Shown: positions 7,118 through 14,776 of the stretch, piece by piece
Layout: every line of letters begins with the position of its first letter
Numbering within the stretch: position 1 is the first letter of the stretch
NCBI GenBank assembly: GCA_035906235.1
Contig: JAMIFN010000093.1
Coordinates: 1 to 16,120, forward strand
From: JAMIFN01 sp035906235
Lineage (GTDB): Bacteria > Pseudomonadota > Gammaproteobacteria > Burkholderiales > Burkholderiaceae_C
Reading direction: 5' to 3'
DNA length: 16,120 nucleotides
Position numbers and translations under genes: made by a program
Notes under the pieces: generated by a model
Seen by the model: only the letters and a program-made list of their open reading frames with translations
The model's database searches: none
What the model was told of the DNA's origin: nothing

Positions 7118-7750
7118 TTAATGCGCCGGAACTTTAGGTACTAGCGCAGCACTAGATGCTGCACTTTCCGCGGCTGCTTTGCTGGCATCCGAGGGTTTGA
7201 TTAGCGTCAACTTCATGGAGAACGCATAAACACGACGCGCCTCTTTTGCGCTAAGGCTTTCCGTTTTGGCTTGAATTTGAATCAAATCCGGTTTCGAGAA
7301 CCACTCACTACGACTACCCATATTGGTCAACAATTGTGAGATTCGCTCTTGGGATTGCGCCACGCCGTCAATCGTAACCTCCGAGCCTTGCTGCTTAATA
7401 CCAGTAATATAAGTGCCGTCAGGCATTTGTTTAACCAATTCTTCAAGTAGGTGGACGGGCAAATTCCTATCTGCCTGCAAATCCTCTACTGCTTGCTGAC
7501 GCACCTGCAAAGCTGCGATCTCCCCCTTCAGCGTAGCAATATTTTTAATTTTGTTATCAAGTTTGCTGATTTCGCTTTGCAGGCGCTCATTGCGCTCGTT
7601 CTGCAAAGCAATGCGTGCCTGATAGGTAAGCCAAATAGCGATACACGCTACTAAACCCACAAGAGCAGCAAACATCATGGCTGCTTTAAATTGCTGCAGC
7701 CGGCGTTTGCGCGCCTCTTCGCGATGAGGTAATAAATTAACTAAGATCAC
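7118..7750 (-). CDS. pilN: Type IV pilus inner-membrane protein PilN
   Basis: PilN is the bitopic partner of PilO, and its short cytoplasmic tail docks into PilM. The 210-residue product begins with the conserved tail ILVNLLPHREEARKRR, then has a membrane segment at about 25-47, a long coiled coil (about 48-95, NERNERLQSEISKLDNKI) and a periplasmic domain with LLEELVKQMPDGTYITGI. The start is a GTG at 7750 that overlaps the pilM stop in a GTGA tetranucleotide, which points to translational coupling. The C-terminal 25 residues are Ala/Ser-rich and look unstructured. Confidence 0.96.
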   Translation of the reverse strand: MILVNLLPHREEARKRRLQQFKAAMMFAALVGLVACIAIWLTYQARIALQNERNERLQSEISKLDNKIKNIATLKGEIAALQVRQQAVEDLQADRNLPVHLLEELVKQMPDGTYITGIKQQGSEVTIDGVAQSQERISQLLTNMGSRSEWFSKPDLIQIQAKTESLSAKEARRVYAFSMKLTLIKPSDASKAAAESAASSAALVPKVPAH

Positions 7751-8826
7751 AGTGAGAACCTCCGCATAGCCAAACCGCAGGCACCAATGTAAGAAGAACT
7801 GCTCTGGCGCAGATGGCCATCTTTAATGGATGAAGAAATTTGCATACCATCAAAAGGATCAATGAGTTTGCAGACGGTGGATGAGGCAGACGCGACAGTC
7901 TCGACTAGACCGTCCAAATTTGCCCCCCCACCAGCCAACAGAATGTAGTCAACACTGTTAAAAGGCGTACTCGTATAGAAGAATTGCAATGCACGAGCCA
8001 CCTCTTGCGCTGTACCTTCCACGAACGGTGCCAACACGCTTTGCCCGAAATCATCAGGCAGGTCACCTGCGCGTTTTTTTTGCTCAGCTTCATCAGCTGA
8101 AAAACCATACTGACGAACAATCAATTGTGTCAATTGCGCACCACCAAACATCTGATCCCGCTCATATAAAACATTGCCGTTTTGCATGACTTGCATTGCC
8201 GTGGACATGGAGCCAATTTCAAACAAGGCAACAATGAGATCTTTGCCTTGGTTGGGTAAACGCTTGATTTGTTCAAGCGCCACAGCACGCGCAGCATAAG
8301 AATCAATATCCAATACAACGGGCTTGATGCCGACAGCCTCTGCCAGTGACTGACGCTCTTCTACCTTTTCTTTACGCGAAGCTGCAATGAGAACCTCGAT
8401 ATCGTCAGCAGAACTAGGACTGGGGCCTATGGTACAAAAATCCAGACTTACCTCATCCAAGGAGAAGGGTATGTACTGATTAGCCTCCGTCTCGACCTGA
8501 ATTTCCATCTCGGATTCTGTTAAACCGGCTGGCAAAACGATCCGTTTGGTAATTACAGCTGCCGCAGGCAAGGCCATAGCGACATTTTTTGCCTTAGTCC
8601 CCGATTTTTTGATGACGCGCTCAATGGCTTGAACAACTTCATCAGTTTTTTCAATGGTACCGTCTATAACCCAGCCAGGCTCTAGTGTTTCTAGGGCGCA
8701 GCGCTCAAGGGTATACCCCCCGTCTGGGCGTTTGTCGAGTTCGACAAGCTTGATGCTTGAGGAACTGATGTCAAGACCGATTAGCGCGGCAGGCTTGCGG
8801 TCGAAAAGGGATGCAAATGGGTTCAA
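7747..8826 (-). CDS. pilM: Type IV pilus assembly ATPase-like protein PilM (actin fold)
   Basis: PilM is a cytoplasmic actin-like protein that binds ATP and the PilN tail. The sequence shows the family's N-terminal phosphate motif IGLDISSSSIKLVEL, the stretch QVETEANQYIPFSLDEVSLDF, and the nucleotide-binding YILLAGGGANLDGL near the C-terminus. I place the start at the TTG at 8826 (359 residues, NPFASLFDRKP) because GAGGAG lies six bases before it. Another in-frame TTG at 8844 would add six residues but would place that ribosome-binding site inside the gene. It is the first gene of the operon, and its stop overlaps the pilN GTG. Confidence 0.95.
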   Translation of the reverse strand: MNPFASLFDRKPAALIGLDISSSSIKLVELDKRPDGGYTLERCALETLEPGWVIDGTIEKTDEVVQAIERVIKKSGTKAKNVAMALPAAAVITKRIVLPAGLTESEMEIQVETEANQYIPFSLDEVSLDFCTIGPSPSSADDIEVLIAASRKEKVEERQSLAEAVGIKPVVLDIDSYAARAVALEQIKRLPNQGKDLIVALFEIGSMSTAMQVMQNGNVLYERDQMFGGAQLTQLIVRQYGFSADEAEQKKRAGDLPDDFGQSVLAPFVEGTAQEVARALQFFYTSTPFNSVDYILLAGGGANLDGLVETVASASSTVCKLIDPFDGMQISSSIKDGHLRQSSSSYIGACGLAMRRFSL

Positions 8827-8879
8827 GCAAAGCTCCTCGAACAAATAATTTTGCGACTTTTATTAAAGATTTCACTTGA

Positions 8880-8908
8880 ATCGTAGCAGCAAGGTATTTG
8901 TTTCGCAA
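8880..8908 (-). promoter_or_regulatory. Candidate sigma-70 promoter for pilMNOPQ
   Basis: On the minus strand TTGCGA (8908-8903) and TACGAT (8885-8880) are separated by 17 bp, each matching consensus at four of six positions. It would place the transcript start about 45 bp before the pilM TTG. This is inferred from sequence only. Confidence 0.35.
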
Positions 8909-9030
8909 AGAGTTTTCATGCGCAAAGCCGCGACCCATGTTGCCTAAACCCTACAAAAACCATAGTAAAAAGCGTGCGTAGAGCCTGCTTCATAGGCGAT
9001 CGGGTGAAAAAAATCTACGCCAGCGTCGCA

Positions 9031-9059
9031 CGAATCAGCCGCCTTGGAGTTTTTATAAT
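9031..9059 (+). promoter_or_regulatory. Candidate promoter for mrcA (perfect -10 hexamer)
   Basis: A perfect TATAAT lies at 9054-9059, about 95 bp before the mrcA ATG. The hexamer 17 bp upstream (CGAATC) is a poor -35 match, so an activator may be needed or the real promoter may lie elsewhere. Confidence 0.35.
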
Positions 9060-9153
9060 GCTCGGAAATGGGTGGCGTTTGGGCGCTGCAACTGTGCCTG
9101 CGCTTAGCTGTGTATGGCCTACGCGTCAGTGCCACCTTTAATTAGGAACACTC

Positions 9154-11547
9154 ATGTCCAATGATCAGGATAGCTCTTTGAATCCATCGCCCTCGAACTC
9201 TGCATCGGATGCACCTCGTCCAAAGGGATTTTTTTACACACTTTTGCGCTGGATAGGACGAGTGTCGTTAGTTTTCGTGGCCATCGTTTTAGCGTGTTTC
9301 GTCGGTGGTGCAATCGCCCTTGTCGTGGCTTACCCGAATTTGCCAGACATCTCCTCTTTGGCCGCAGACTACCGCCCCAAACAACCATTGCGGATTTTCT
9401 CTGAGGATAGTGTGCCGATCGCAGAATACGGCGATGAGCGTCGCAATTTGGTCCCCATCACAGAAATTCCACAAAATTTAAAAAATGCCGTTTTGGCCAT
9501 TGAAGACGCCCGTTTTTTTGAGCATGGTGGCATTGATTATGTTGGTGTCGCACGGGCTGCACTGGCGAATTTGGCTGGCTCTCGGCGTCAAGGTGCATCC
9601 ACCATCACGATGCAAGTGGCACGCAATGTCTACCTGACATCAGAGAAAACCTTTACACGCAAAATTTACGAGGCGCTGCTGACGCTAAAGCTGGAAAACG
9701 GCTTGAGTAAAAACCAAATTCTAGAAATCTACATGAACCAGATTTTTCTGGGCAATCGCGCATATGGCTTTTCCGCTGCGGCAGATGTGTATTTTCATAA
9801 GCCATTGTCACAGTTGAGTTTGGCAGAAGCCGCGATGCTGGCTGGTTTACCCCAATCCCCCTCCAACCACAACCCCATAGCCAACTTTGCCAAAGCAAAG
9901 AAGCGCCAAGAACAGGTCTTAGAGCGCATGGTGGATGTGGGCTTTATTACCCGTGCACAGGCCGATGCCGCCAAGGCGGAGGGCATCGTGATCAAGCGGA
10001 AGGTGAGCACCTATCCCGAAGGTATGCAGTTTGTGGCAGAGACGGCGCGTCAATTGGTCTGCGCCCAATATGGAGATGAGTGCTACACCCGCGGCCTCAA
10101 TGTTTACACCACGGTCAATAGCAAAGAGCAGGCAGGCGCATATGCCTCTTTGCGCTCGGGTTTAGAGGCTTTTGATGCCAAAAAATCGTGGCGGGGGCCT
10201 GAGAAATTTTTGGATCTGCCAGAAGACCCTGACCAAGCACAACAAGTTGCTGAAGATGCTTTTGAAGATCTGCTGCCTGAGGGCGACTACCAACCAGCCA
10301 TCGTTTTAGCGGCTCGACCCAACAAAATTCAGGTCATGCGACAAAACGGCGAAGTAATGAGCTTGGCCGGCGATGCTGTTCAACGCATTGCTCCAGGCTT
10401 GCAGGCTCAAGCGCCAGCACAGTTACGCGTGAGCCGAGGCGCGGTGTTGCGTATTGCCAAAAACGCAGCAGGCAACTGGAAAGTGGTGCAAACCCCAGAA
10501 GTCGAGGGTGCGCTGTTTGCGCTGCGGCCTCAGACTGGAGCAATCCGCGCCATGGTTGGCGGCTTTGATTTTAATAAAAATCACTTTAATCACGCAGCGC
10601 AAGCTGTGCGCCAGCCCGGGTCAAGTTTTAAACCTTTTATTTATTCGGCAGCGTTAGAGCACGGCTTTACCCCCAGCACGGTCATTAGTGATGGGCCCTT
10701 GACCTTTGGCTCCGCCGAAACCGGTGGGCGCCCTTGGACGCCTAAAAATTACGATGGCGGCTATGGTGGCCCCTTAACCATGCGCCAAGCTTTGGCAAGG
10801 TCTAAGAATTTGGTTTCTATTCGCATTTTGCGGTCTATCGGGGCATATGAGGGGCAGCAATGGGCCACGCGATTTGGTTTTGAGGCAGAAAAGAATCCTC
10901 CTTACCTCACATTGGCGCTGGGTGCAGGTGGGGCTACACCTATGCAAATGGCGGTTGCCTATGCTGTTTTTGCCAATGGCGGGCATCGTTTGAACCCCTG
11001 GCTCATCGCCAAAATCACCGACCCCAAAGGTCAATTGCTATTGCAGGTAACGCCTCCAGCCTTGACCGAGGCAAACCGAGTCATTGACGAGCGCAACGCA
11101 TTCGTGATGACGAAATTGCTACAAGAGGTCACCAGTCACGGTACTGCAGCGGCAGCAAGCCGACGCCTCAATCGCAAAGATATTTACGGAAAAACAGGCA
11201 CGACAAATGATGCTGTCGATGCCTGGTTCGCAGGCTGGCAAGCCACCAATGTGGCCGTGGTTTGGATGGGTTATGACAAACCACGCAGCTTGGGCAGTCG
11301 GGAGACAGGTGGCGGCTTATCCCTGCCAATTTGGCTCAATTACATGGAACCATTGCTCAAAAATGTGCCGGAAATGGAGCCAGAAGCACCAGAAGGGGTC
11401 AGTAATATGGGGGGCGAGTGGTACTACCTCGAATACCCCCGCGGCGGCGGTGTACGCAGTGTCGATGTGCGCACCCGCGCACCCGCGCCTAGGACTCAAG
11501 CCGCACCGGCGGAAGCGGAGGCACCAACGGCTGCTGCACCCGAGTAG
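9154..11547 (+). CDS. mrcA: Penicillin-binding protein 1A, bifunctional peptidoglycan glycosyltransferase/transpeptidase
   Basis: This class A PBP polymerises lipid II and crosslinks the new strands. The 797 residues show a cytoplasmic tail, one membrane anchor at about 37-60, and a GT51 glycosyltransferase domain with EDARFFEHGG (catalytic Glu at 117) and GASTITMQVARN (about 147-158). An insert with an OB-like fold follows (about 350-450). The transpeptidase domain carries all three motifs: SSFK with the nucleophile Ser at about 490, SKN at about 550 and KTG at about 680. The insert separates PBP1A from PBP1B. The C-terminal 30 residues are Pro/Ala-rich. AGGA lies eight bases before the ATG. 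Divergence from the pil operon is a common arrangement in betaproteobacteria. Confidence 0.97.
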   Translation: MSNDQDSSLNPSPSNSASDAPRPKGFFYTLLRWIGRVSLVFVAIVLACFVGGAIALVVAYPNLPDISSLAADYRPKQPLRIFSEDSVPIAEYGDERRNLVPITEIPQNLKNAVLAIEDARFFEHGGIDYVGVARAALANLAGSRRQGASTITMQVARNVYLTSEKTFTRKIYEALLTLKLENGLSKNQILEIYMNQIFLGNRAYGFSAAADVYFHKPLSQLSLAEAAMLAGLPQSPSNHNPIANFAKAKKRQEQVLERMVDVGFITRAQADAAKAEGIVIKRKVSTYPEGMQFVAETARQLVCAQYGDECYTRGLNVYTTVNSKEQAGAYASLRSGLEAFDAKKSWRGPEKFLDLPEDPDQAQQVAEDAFEDLLPEGDYQPAIVLAARPNKIQVMRQNGEVMSLAGDAVQRIAPGLQAQAPAQLRVSRGAVLRIAKNAAGNWKVVQTPEVEGALFALRPQTGAIRAMVGGFDFNKNHFNHAAQAVRQPGSSFKPFIYSAALEHGFTPSTVISDGPLTFGSAETGGRPWTPKNYDGGYGGPLTMRQALARSKNLVSIRILRSIGAYEGQQWATRFGFEAEKNPPYLTLALGAGGATPMQMAVAYAVFANGGHRLNPWLIAKITDPKGQLLLQVTPPALTEANRVIDERNAFVMTKLLQEVTSHGTAAAASRRLNRKDIYGKTGTTNDAVDAWFAGWQATNVAVVWMGYDKPRSLGSRETGGGLSLPIWLNYMEPLLKNVPEMEPEAPEGVSNMGGEWYYLEYPRGGGVRSVDVRTRAPAPRTQAAPAEAEAPTAAAPE

Positions 11548-11568
11548 TGGAAAAACTTCTCCGGCTTC

Positions 11569-11597
11569 GTCAAATAGCCAGGCATATGCGCTACAAT
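11569..11597 (+). promoter_or_regulatory. Promoter of tRNA-Val with GC-rich discriminator
   Basis: TACAAT at 11592-11597 lies 11 bp before the mature tRNA 5' end and is followed by the GC-rich discriminator CTCGCGC, a feature of stable-RNA promoters under stringent control. The -35 region (GTCAAA at 17-bp spacing) is weak. Confidence 0.5.
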
Positions 11598-11608
11598 CTC
11601 GCGCTTCT

Positions 11609-11685
11609 AGGCACATAGCTCAGTTGGTTAGAGCACCACCTTGACATGGTGGGGGTCGTTGGTTCGAATCCAATTGTGCCTACCA
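11609..11685 (+). tRNA. tRNA-Val(GAC)
   Basis: This 77-nt cloverleaf has a perfect 7-bp acceptor stem (AGGCACA with TGTGCCT), a D arm (TAGCTCAGTTGGTTAGAGCA), a 5-bp anticodon stem (CCACC/GGTGG) around the loop TTGACAT with anticodon GAC, and a T arm with TTCGAAT. Discriminator A and an encoded CCA complete it (11682-11685). It strongly resembles E. coli tRNA-Val(GAC) and reads GUC and GUU codons. It is flanked by its own promoter and terminator. Confidence 0.98.
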
Positions 11686-11693
11686 GAACCCAA

Positions 11694-11730
11694 AAGGCTT
11701 TAAGCATTCTTGCTTAAAGCCTTTTTTCTT
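11694..11730 (+). terminator. Rho-independent terminator after tRNA-Val
   Basis: A perfect 13-bp stem (AAGGCTTTAAGCA at 11694-11706, TGCTTAAAGCCTT at 11711-11723) with a 4-base loop leads into a T run. It begins nine bases after the tRNA CCA end. Confidence 0.93.
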
Positions 11731-11776
11731 GCCCCCAGTTTTCTTAGCGTCCACAACCTTTGTCTCACAGTAAGTT

Positions 11777-11801
11777 GCGCTGAGCAGCTTAAAATCAGCG
11801 C
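11777..11801 (+). other. Inverted repeat in the leader of the DUF349 gene
   Basis: GCGCTGA (11777-11783) and TCAGCGC (11795-11801) form a 7-bp stem around an 11-base loop containing TAAAAT. A pyrimidine-rich stretch (11802-11826) follows. It could be a weak second terminator or part of the control region of the gene starting at 11853. Confidence 0.3.
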
Positions 11802-11852
11802 TTCATTCCCTCTTTTTTCTTTTTTATCGCCCTGTATGGGCGCCAAGCTATC

Positions 11853-14501
11853 GTGACTGCGACCTCTTACACCATTGCGGATTTGGACTCTATTACTGGC
11901 GGCGTTTTTCATGCAGCAACTTCAGGTGAGCGCGCTGCCTTACTGCGACTGTGGTTAGAAAAATCACCTGCACCTGAACTGATGCACGCTGTTTTTCTTG
12001 AGCTTTCAGCCAAAGACAAAGGGGCTGCCAAAGTGCTACGCGAAAAGCTCGACGACATCAAGCGCAGCAAAAACCAAGATGCTATTGCTGCGCAATGGGC
12101 GCAAAAAGCGCAAAGCATATTGAGCGCCAGCAGAATGCAAATTGCTGATGCCTTGGCATGGCAGCGTGATGCCGCCAAAGCCGGTGCCCCCCTCTCGAAA
12201 GAACCGCTAAATAGCCTAAAAGAACAGCTGCACCTGCGTGTCAAGCAGCTAGAAGACCTGCAGCACCAAGCTCAAGTACAGCGCGAAGCAGCCATGATGC
12301 TGATGCAACGCTTAGAAATGCTATCAACCAAACCCTGGGGACAGGCCGAGGAAGCGTTCGCCCCCTTGCAAGGCGATGCCGCCGCTTGGCGCGGCCAAGC
12401 CCAAACCCTATTGGCGCACGCTGACTGGGCTAGTGCCGACCCCAAATACCCAGCTCAACTCGATGCCGCCACGCAGCAAATGGGCGCGATGTTTGAGGCC
12501 TTTTCCGCCGCATTAACAGCCGCAAAAAATGCCGCCAACAACCCCGAAGCGGCACTACCCGCTGTACCAGTCTGGGCCGAAGAGATTCGCGCTGCACGCG
12601 GCACATTCCATCATGCAGAGCTGCCCAGCAGCGGCGAGAGCAAGACCGGAGCAGATGCCTTGCAGCGCAAAGCTGCCACGGCTGCCGTGCGTGTCACATT
12701 GAAAGCCTTAGAGAAAGAACTGGAAGAGGGGCATGGCAAAGCCAGTCTCGCTGCGGCCAATGCGGTGCGCACAGCACTCAAAACCCATGGCAGCCACATT
12801 GATGCGAAAACCGATTTGGCTGCACAAAACGCGCTGGCTGCTGCGGCTGAACTCGAAGGCTGGCAGCGCTGGCGTGCTAACCAGATCCGCGATGATTTGA
12901 TTGCCCAAGCACAACATTTAACGACGAACCCTTTAGCTGGACGCAAGCAACAAGAAGCCATCAAAGCCCTGCGCGAACAATGGAAGCAGTGTGATCAAGG
13001 TGGGATGGCCAACCACAGCGCCTGGAAGCATTTTGACGATGCCTGTAACCATGCCCATCAAGTCGTAGAAGCTTGGCTAGGCAAAGTACGCGAGCAAGAC
13101 GCGCAAGTCAAAACCGCGCGCGAGGCCTTGCTGAGCGAAGTGCAAACCTGGACTACGACGCATGCGCACAGCGAAGATTGGCGCAGCATCAACCGCGACC
13201 TGCAGCAATTTGCGCAGCGCTGGCGCAACGCAGGGCATCTGGGTGAAAAACTCTATGCCCAATACCAAGAAAAATGGAAAACAGTCCTCAAAGCCGCTCA
13301 TGCAGGCATAGATGCCGCACAAAAACGCAGCATGGCCACGCGCCAAATTTTGATTCAAGAAGCCTTGCAATTGGCCGAACACACGCCTTTGCGCATCGAT
13401 GCCGTCAAGTCCCTGCAAGCGCGTTGGCAAGCCGAGGCGCAAACCGTGGCCTTAGAGCGCAAGACCGAGCAAAAGCTCTGGGATGCCTTCCGTCAGCCCA
13501 TTGATGCCGCTTTTGCACGCAAAGGCGAAGCCAGAGAAAAAGCCCAAGCTGCTAGCTCGGCCCACGACCTAGCGGTATTGGCCGCCGTAGCGGCACTGGA
13601 TGCCGCCAATGCCGGAGGTGACGCACAGCAAATTCGCGCGGCCATGGCGGCCCTGCAATCAGCGGTACTCAACCCCGATATCAGCGTTGCCAGCCCCGCC
13701 GAAGATACGGCCGCCCTTGCACCTAAACCTGTCGCTGAAGACGCTACACAGGCCGATGTAGATCCTGCAGCGGAAGCCCCCACAGCCGACACCCCCGCCA
13801 GCGTTGATGCTCCAGCCGAAGTTGCACCCGCACCCCAGACCCTGCCCAGCGCGCCGAGAAAACCTATCGTTGCCATGCGCGGCGACGATCGCCCTGGTGC
13901 CAAATCTACCACTCCAACCCCTGCAGCTAAGGGCTTTAATAGAGTCCGCCCTGAGCGACGCGGTGAAGGCGGCGCTCGCGTCGATAACGCAAGACCCTAT
14001 GGCCGCACAGACACACGCCCAGCGCGTGAGCAAACCGCGCGTTTGTCTAACACCGCTTTCTACGCTCAACGCGATGCTTTAGACCGCGCCCAGCAGGCCT
14101 TGAAAAAGCTCAGCATGCAAGCCCACGGAGAAGCCATCGTGCAACTGCTAGGCTGTTGGCAGGCACGCGATGCCGAACAACTACCCACTGCGGCGCAGTT
14201 GAGCAAAAATTTGGCGGCGCCCGTGCGCAGCAAATGGATCAGTAGCCTCAAAACCGCGCAAGCTCCGTCGCCTGATGCTGCGCAAATCGCCTTGCTCCGC
14301 TTGGAAATGGCAGCCGACTCCCCCACACCAGCCGAAGATATGGCCGCACGCCGCCAGCTGCAACTGCAGCTGTTAACCCAGCGCAAGCAAGCTACGCCCG
14401 AGCAAACCTGGGGCGACGATGTGGCCACGGTATTAGCCAGCGCCCATGCTGAGAGCAGCGCCAAGCGTTTGCAGGCAGCACTAGCAAAGCTTTTGCATTA
14501 A
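11853..14501 (+). CDS. Large DUF349-repeat protein
   Basis: The 882-residue Ala-rich, mostly helical protein matches the long DUF349 proteins of Burkholderiales. The N-terminal third includes ATSGERAALLRLWL, KDKGAAKVLREKLDDIKR and DALAWQRDAAKAGAPLS. Three DUF349-like repeats follow, at about residues 335-405, 430-490 and 505-565, each with a conserved WxxW or RW core (WQRWRANQI, LREQWKQC, FAQRWRNAGHL, LQARWQAEAQ). Residues about 605-735 are a Pro/Ala-rich and then Arg-rich linker, likely disordered, before a C-terminal helical domain. There is no signal peptide or membrane segment, so a cytoplasmic location is inferred. The function is not known to me. The start is a GTG at 11853 with no clear ribosome-binding site; family-like sequence begins within about ten residues of it. 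It stands alone between terminators. Confidence 0.88.
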   Translation: MTATSYTIADLDSITGGVFHAATSGERAALLRLWLEKSPAPELMHAVFLELSAKDKGAAKVLREKLDDIKRSKNQDAIAAQWAQKAQSILSASRMQIADALAWQRDAAKAGAPLSKEPLNSLKEQLHLRVKQLEDLQHQAQVQREAAMMLMQRLEMLSTKPWGQAEEAFAPLQGDAAAWRGQAQTLLAHADWASADPKYPAQLDAATQQMGAMFEAFSAALTAAKNAANNPEAALPAVPVWAEEIRAARGTFHHAELPSSGESKTGADALQRKAATAAVRVTLKALEKELEEGHGKASLAAANAVRTALKTHGSHIDAKTDLAAQNALAAAAELEGWQRWRANQIRDDLIAQAQHLTTNPLAGRKQQEAIKALREQWKQCDQGGMANHSAWKHFDDACNHAHQVVEAWLGKVREQDAQVKTAREALLSEVQTWTTTHAHSEDWRSINRDLQQFAQRWRNAGHLGEKLYAQYQEKWKTVLKAAHAGIDAAQKRSMATRQILIQEALQLAEHTPLRIDAVKSLQARWQAEAQTVALERKTEQKLWDAFRQPIDAAFARKGEAREKAQAASSAHDLAVLAAVAALDAANAGGDAQQIRAAMAALQSAVLNPDISVASPAEDTAALAPKPVAEDATQADVDPAAEAPTADTPASVDAPAEVAPAPQTLPSAPRKPIVAMRGDDRPGAKSTTPTPAAKGFNRVRPERRGEGGARVDNARPYGRTDTRPAREQTARLSNTAFYAQRDALDRAQQALKKLSMQAHGEAIVQLLGCWQARDAEQLPTAAQLSKNLAAPVRSKWISSLKTAQAPSPDAAQIALLRLEMAADSPTPAEDMAARRQLQLQLLTQRKQATPEQTWGDDVATVLASAHAESSAKRLQAALAKLLH

Positions 14502-14524
14502 TGCTCACTTTTTAAGAGCTACTC

Positions 14525-14555
14525 AGGCAGGTTTCCCGCAATAAACCTGCCTTTT
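14525..14555 (+). terminator. Rho-independent terminator of the DUF349 gene
   Basis: A 10-bp stem (AGGCAGGTTT at 14525-14534 with AAACCTGCCT at 14543-14552) and 8-base loop are followed by a short T run. It lies 24 bp after the stop codon at 14501. Confidence 0.85.
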
Positions 14556-14603
14556 CATGCAAAAAAAACACCTCTGGAGCCTCTGCAAAGCCTGTTTTGC
14601 ATG
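14556..14603. repeat. Inverted repeat with 9-bp perfect arms
   Basis: CATGCAAAA (14556-14564) and TTTTGCATG (14595-14603) flank 30 bp that include a tandem CCTCTG pair. It lies in the spacer between the DUF349 gene and the convergent RND gene. The role is unknown; it might be a degenerate small element or a bidirectional attenuator. Confidence 0.4.
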
Positions 14604-14610
14604 TTGACAT

Positions 14611-14697
14611 AGCCATCAGGGCGCGCTGCGCCATCTTTCTCGGTGCGCTTGGGTTTGAATCCCAAATGGCTTATGGTGTGATGCCCCGAGATAAAGA
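14611..14697. other. Structured spacer element with tRNA-like and alternative pairings
   Basis: Read on the plus strand, AGCCAT (14611-14616) pairs with ATGGCT (14666-14671). It encloses a hairpin GGCGC(GCT)GCGCC (14620-14632) and a 5-bp stem with 7-base loop, TTGGG(TTTGAAT)CCCAA (14649-14665), that abuts the outer helix as a T arm would. A competing pairing joins TCTTTCTCGG (14634-14643) with CCGAGATAAAGA (14686-14697, one bulge). It is too short for a tRNA and has no anticodon arm. No gene is seen here. Confidence 0.35.
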
Positions 14698-14776
14698 GCC
14701 CAGCCTACACACAGCCAATGTCTACACAATCAGGCCTAGGGCGAACTGCAAGTTTTATCCTGCAGCCACCTGAGTT

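Larger units (their letters stand above)
8827..9153. other. Divergent control region between pilM and mrcA
   Basis: These 327 bp separate the oppositely transcribed pilM and mrcA. The region holds a candidate minus-strand promoter near pilM (8880-8908), a candidate TATAAT hexamer facing mrcA (9054-9059), and an inverted repeat in between (GCGTAGA at 8976-8982 with TCTACGC at 9014-9020, enclosing GCCT/AGGC). I see no convincing gene in it; the short minus frame covering 8944-9135 lacks coding character. Confidence 0.6.

Noticed and set aside
13493..14069. Overlapping minus-strand frames of about 136-139 codons
   Set aside because: They are antisense to the Pro/Ala-rich linker of the DUF349 protein. 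The Ala/Ser/Gly-rich composition reflects biased codons on the other strand.
14611..14671. Functional tRNA gene
   Set aside because: At 61 nt with no anticodon arm and with T in place of the conserved C of the T loop, it cannot be a working tRNA. It is kept only as a structured element.
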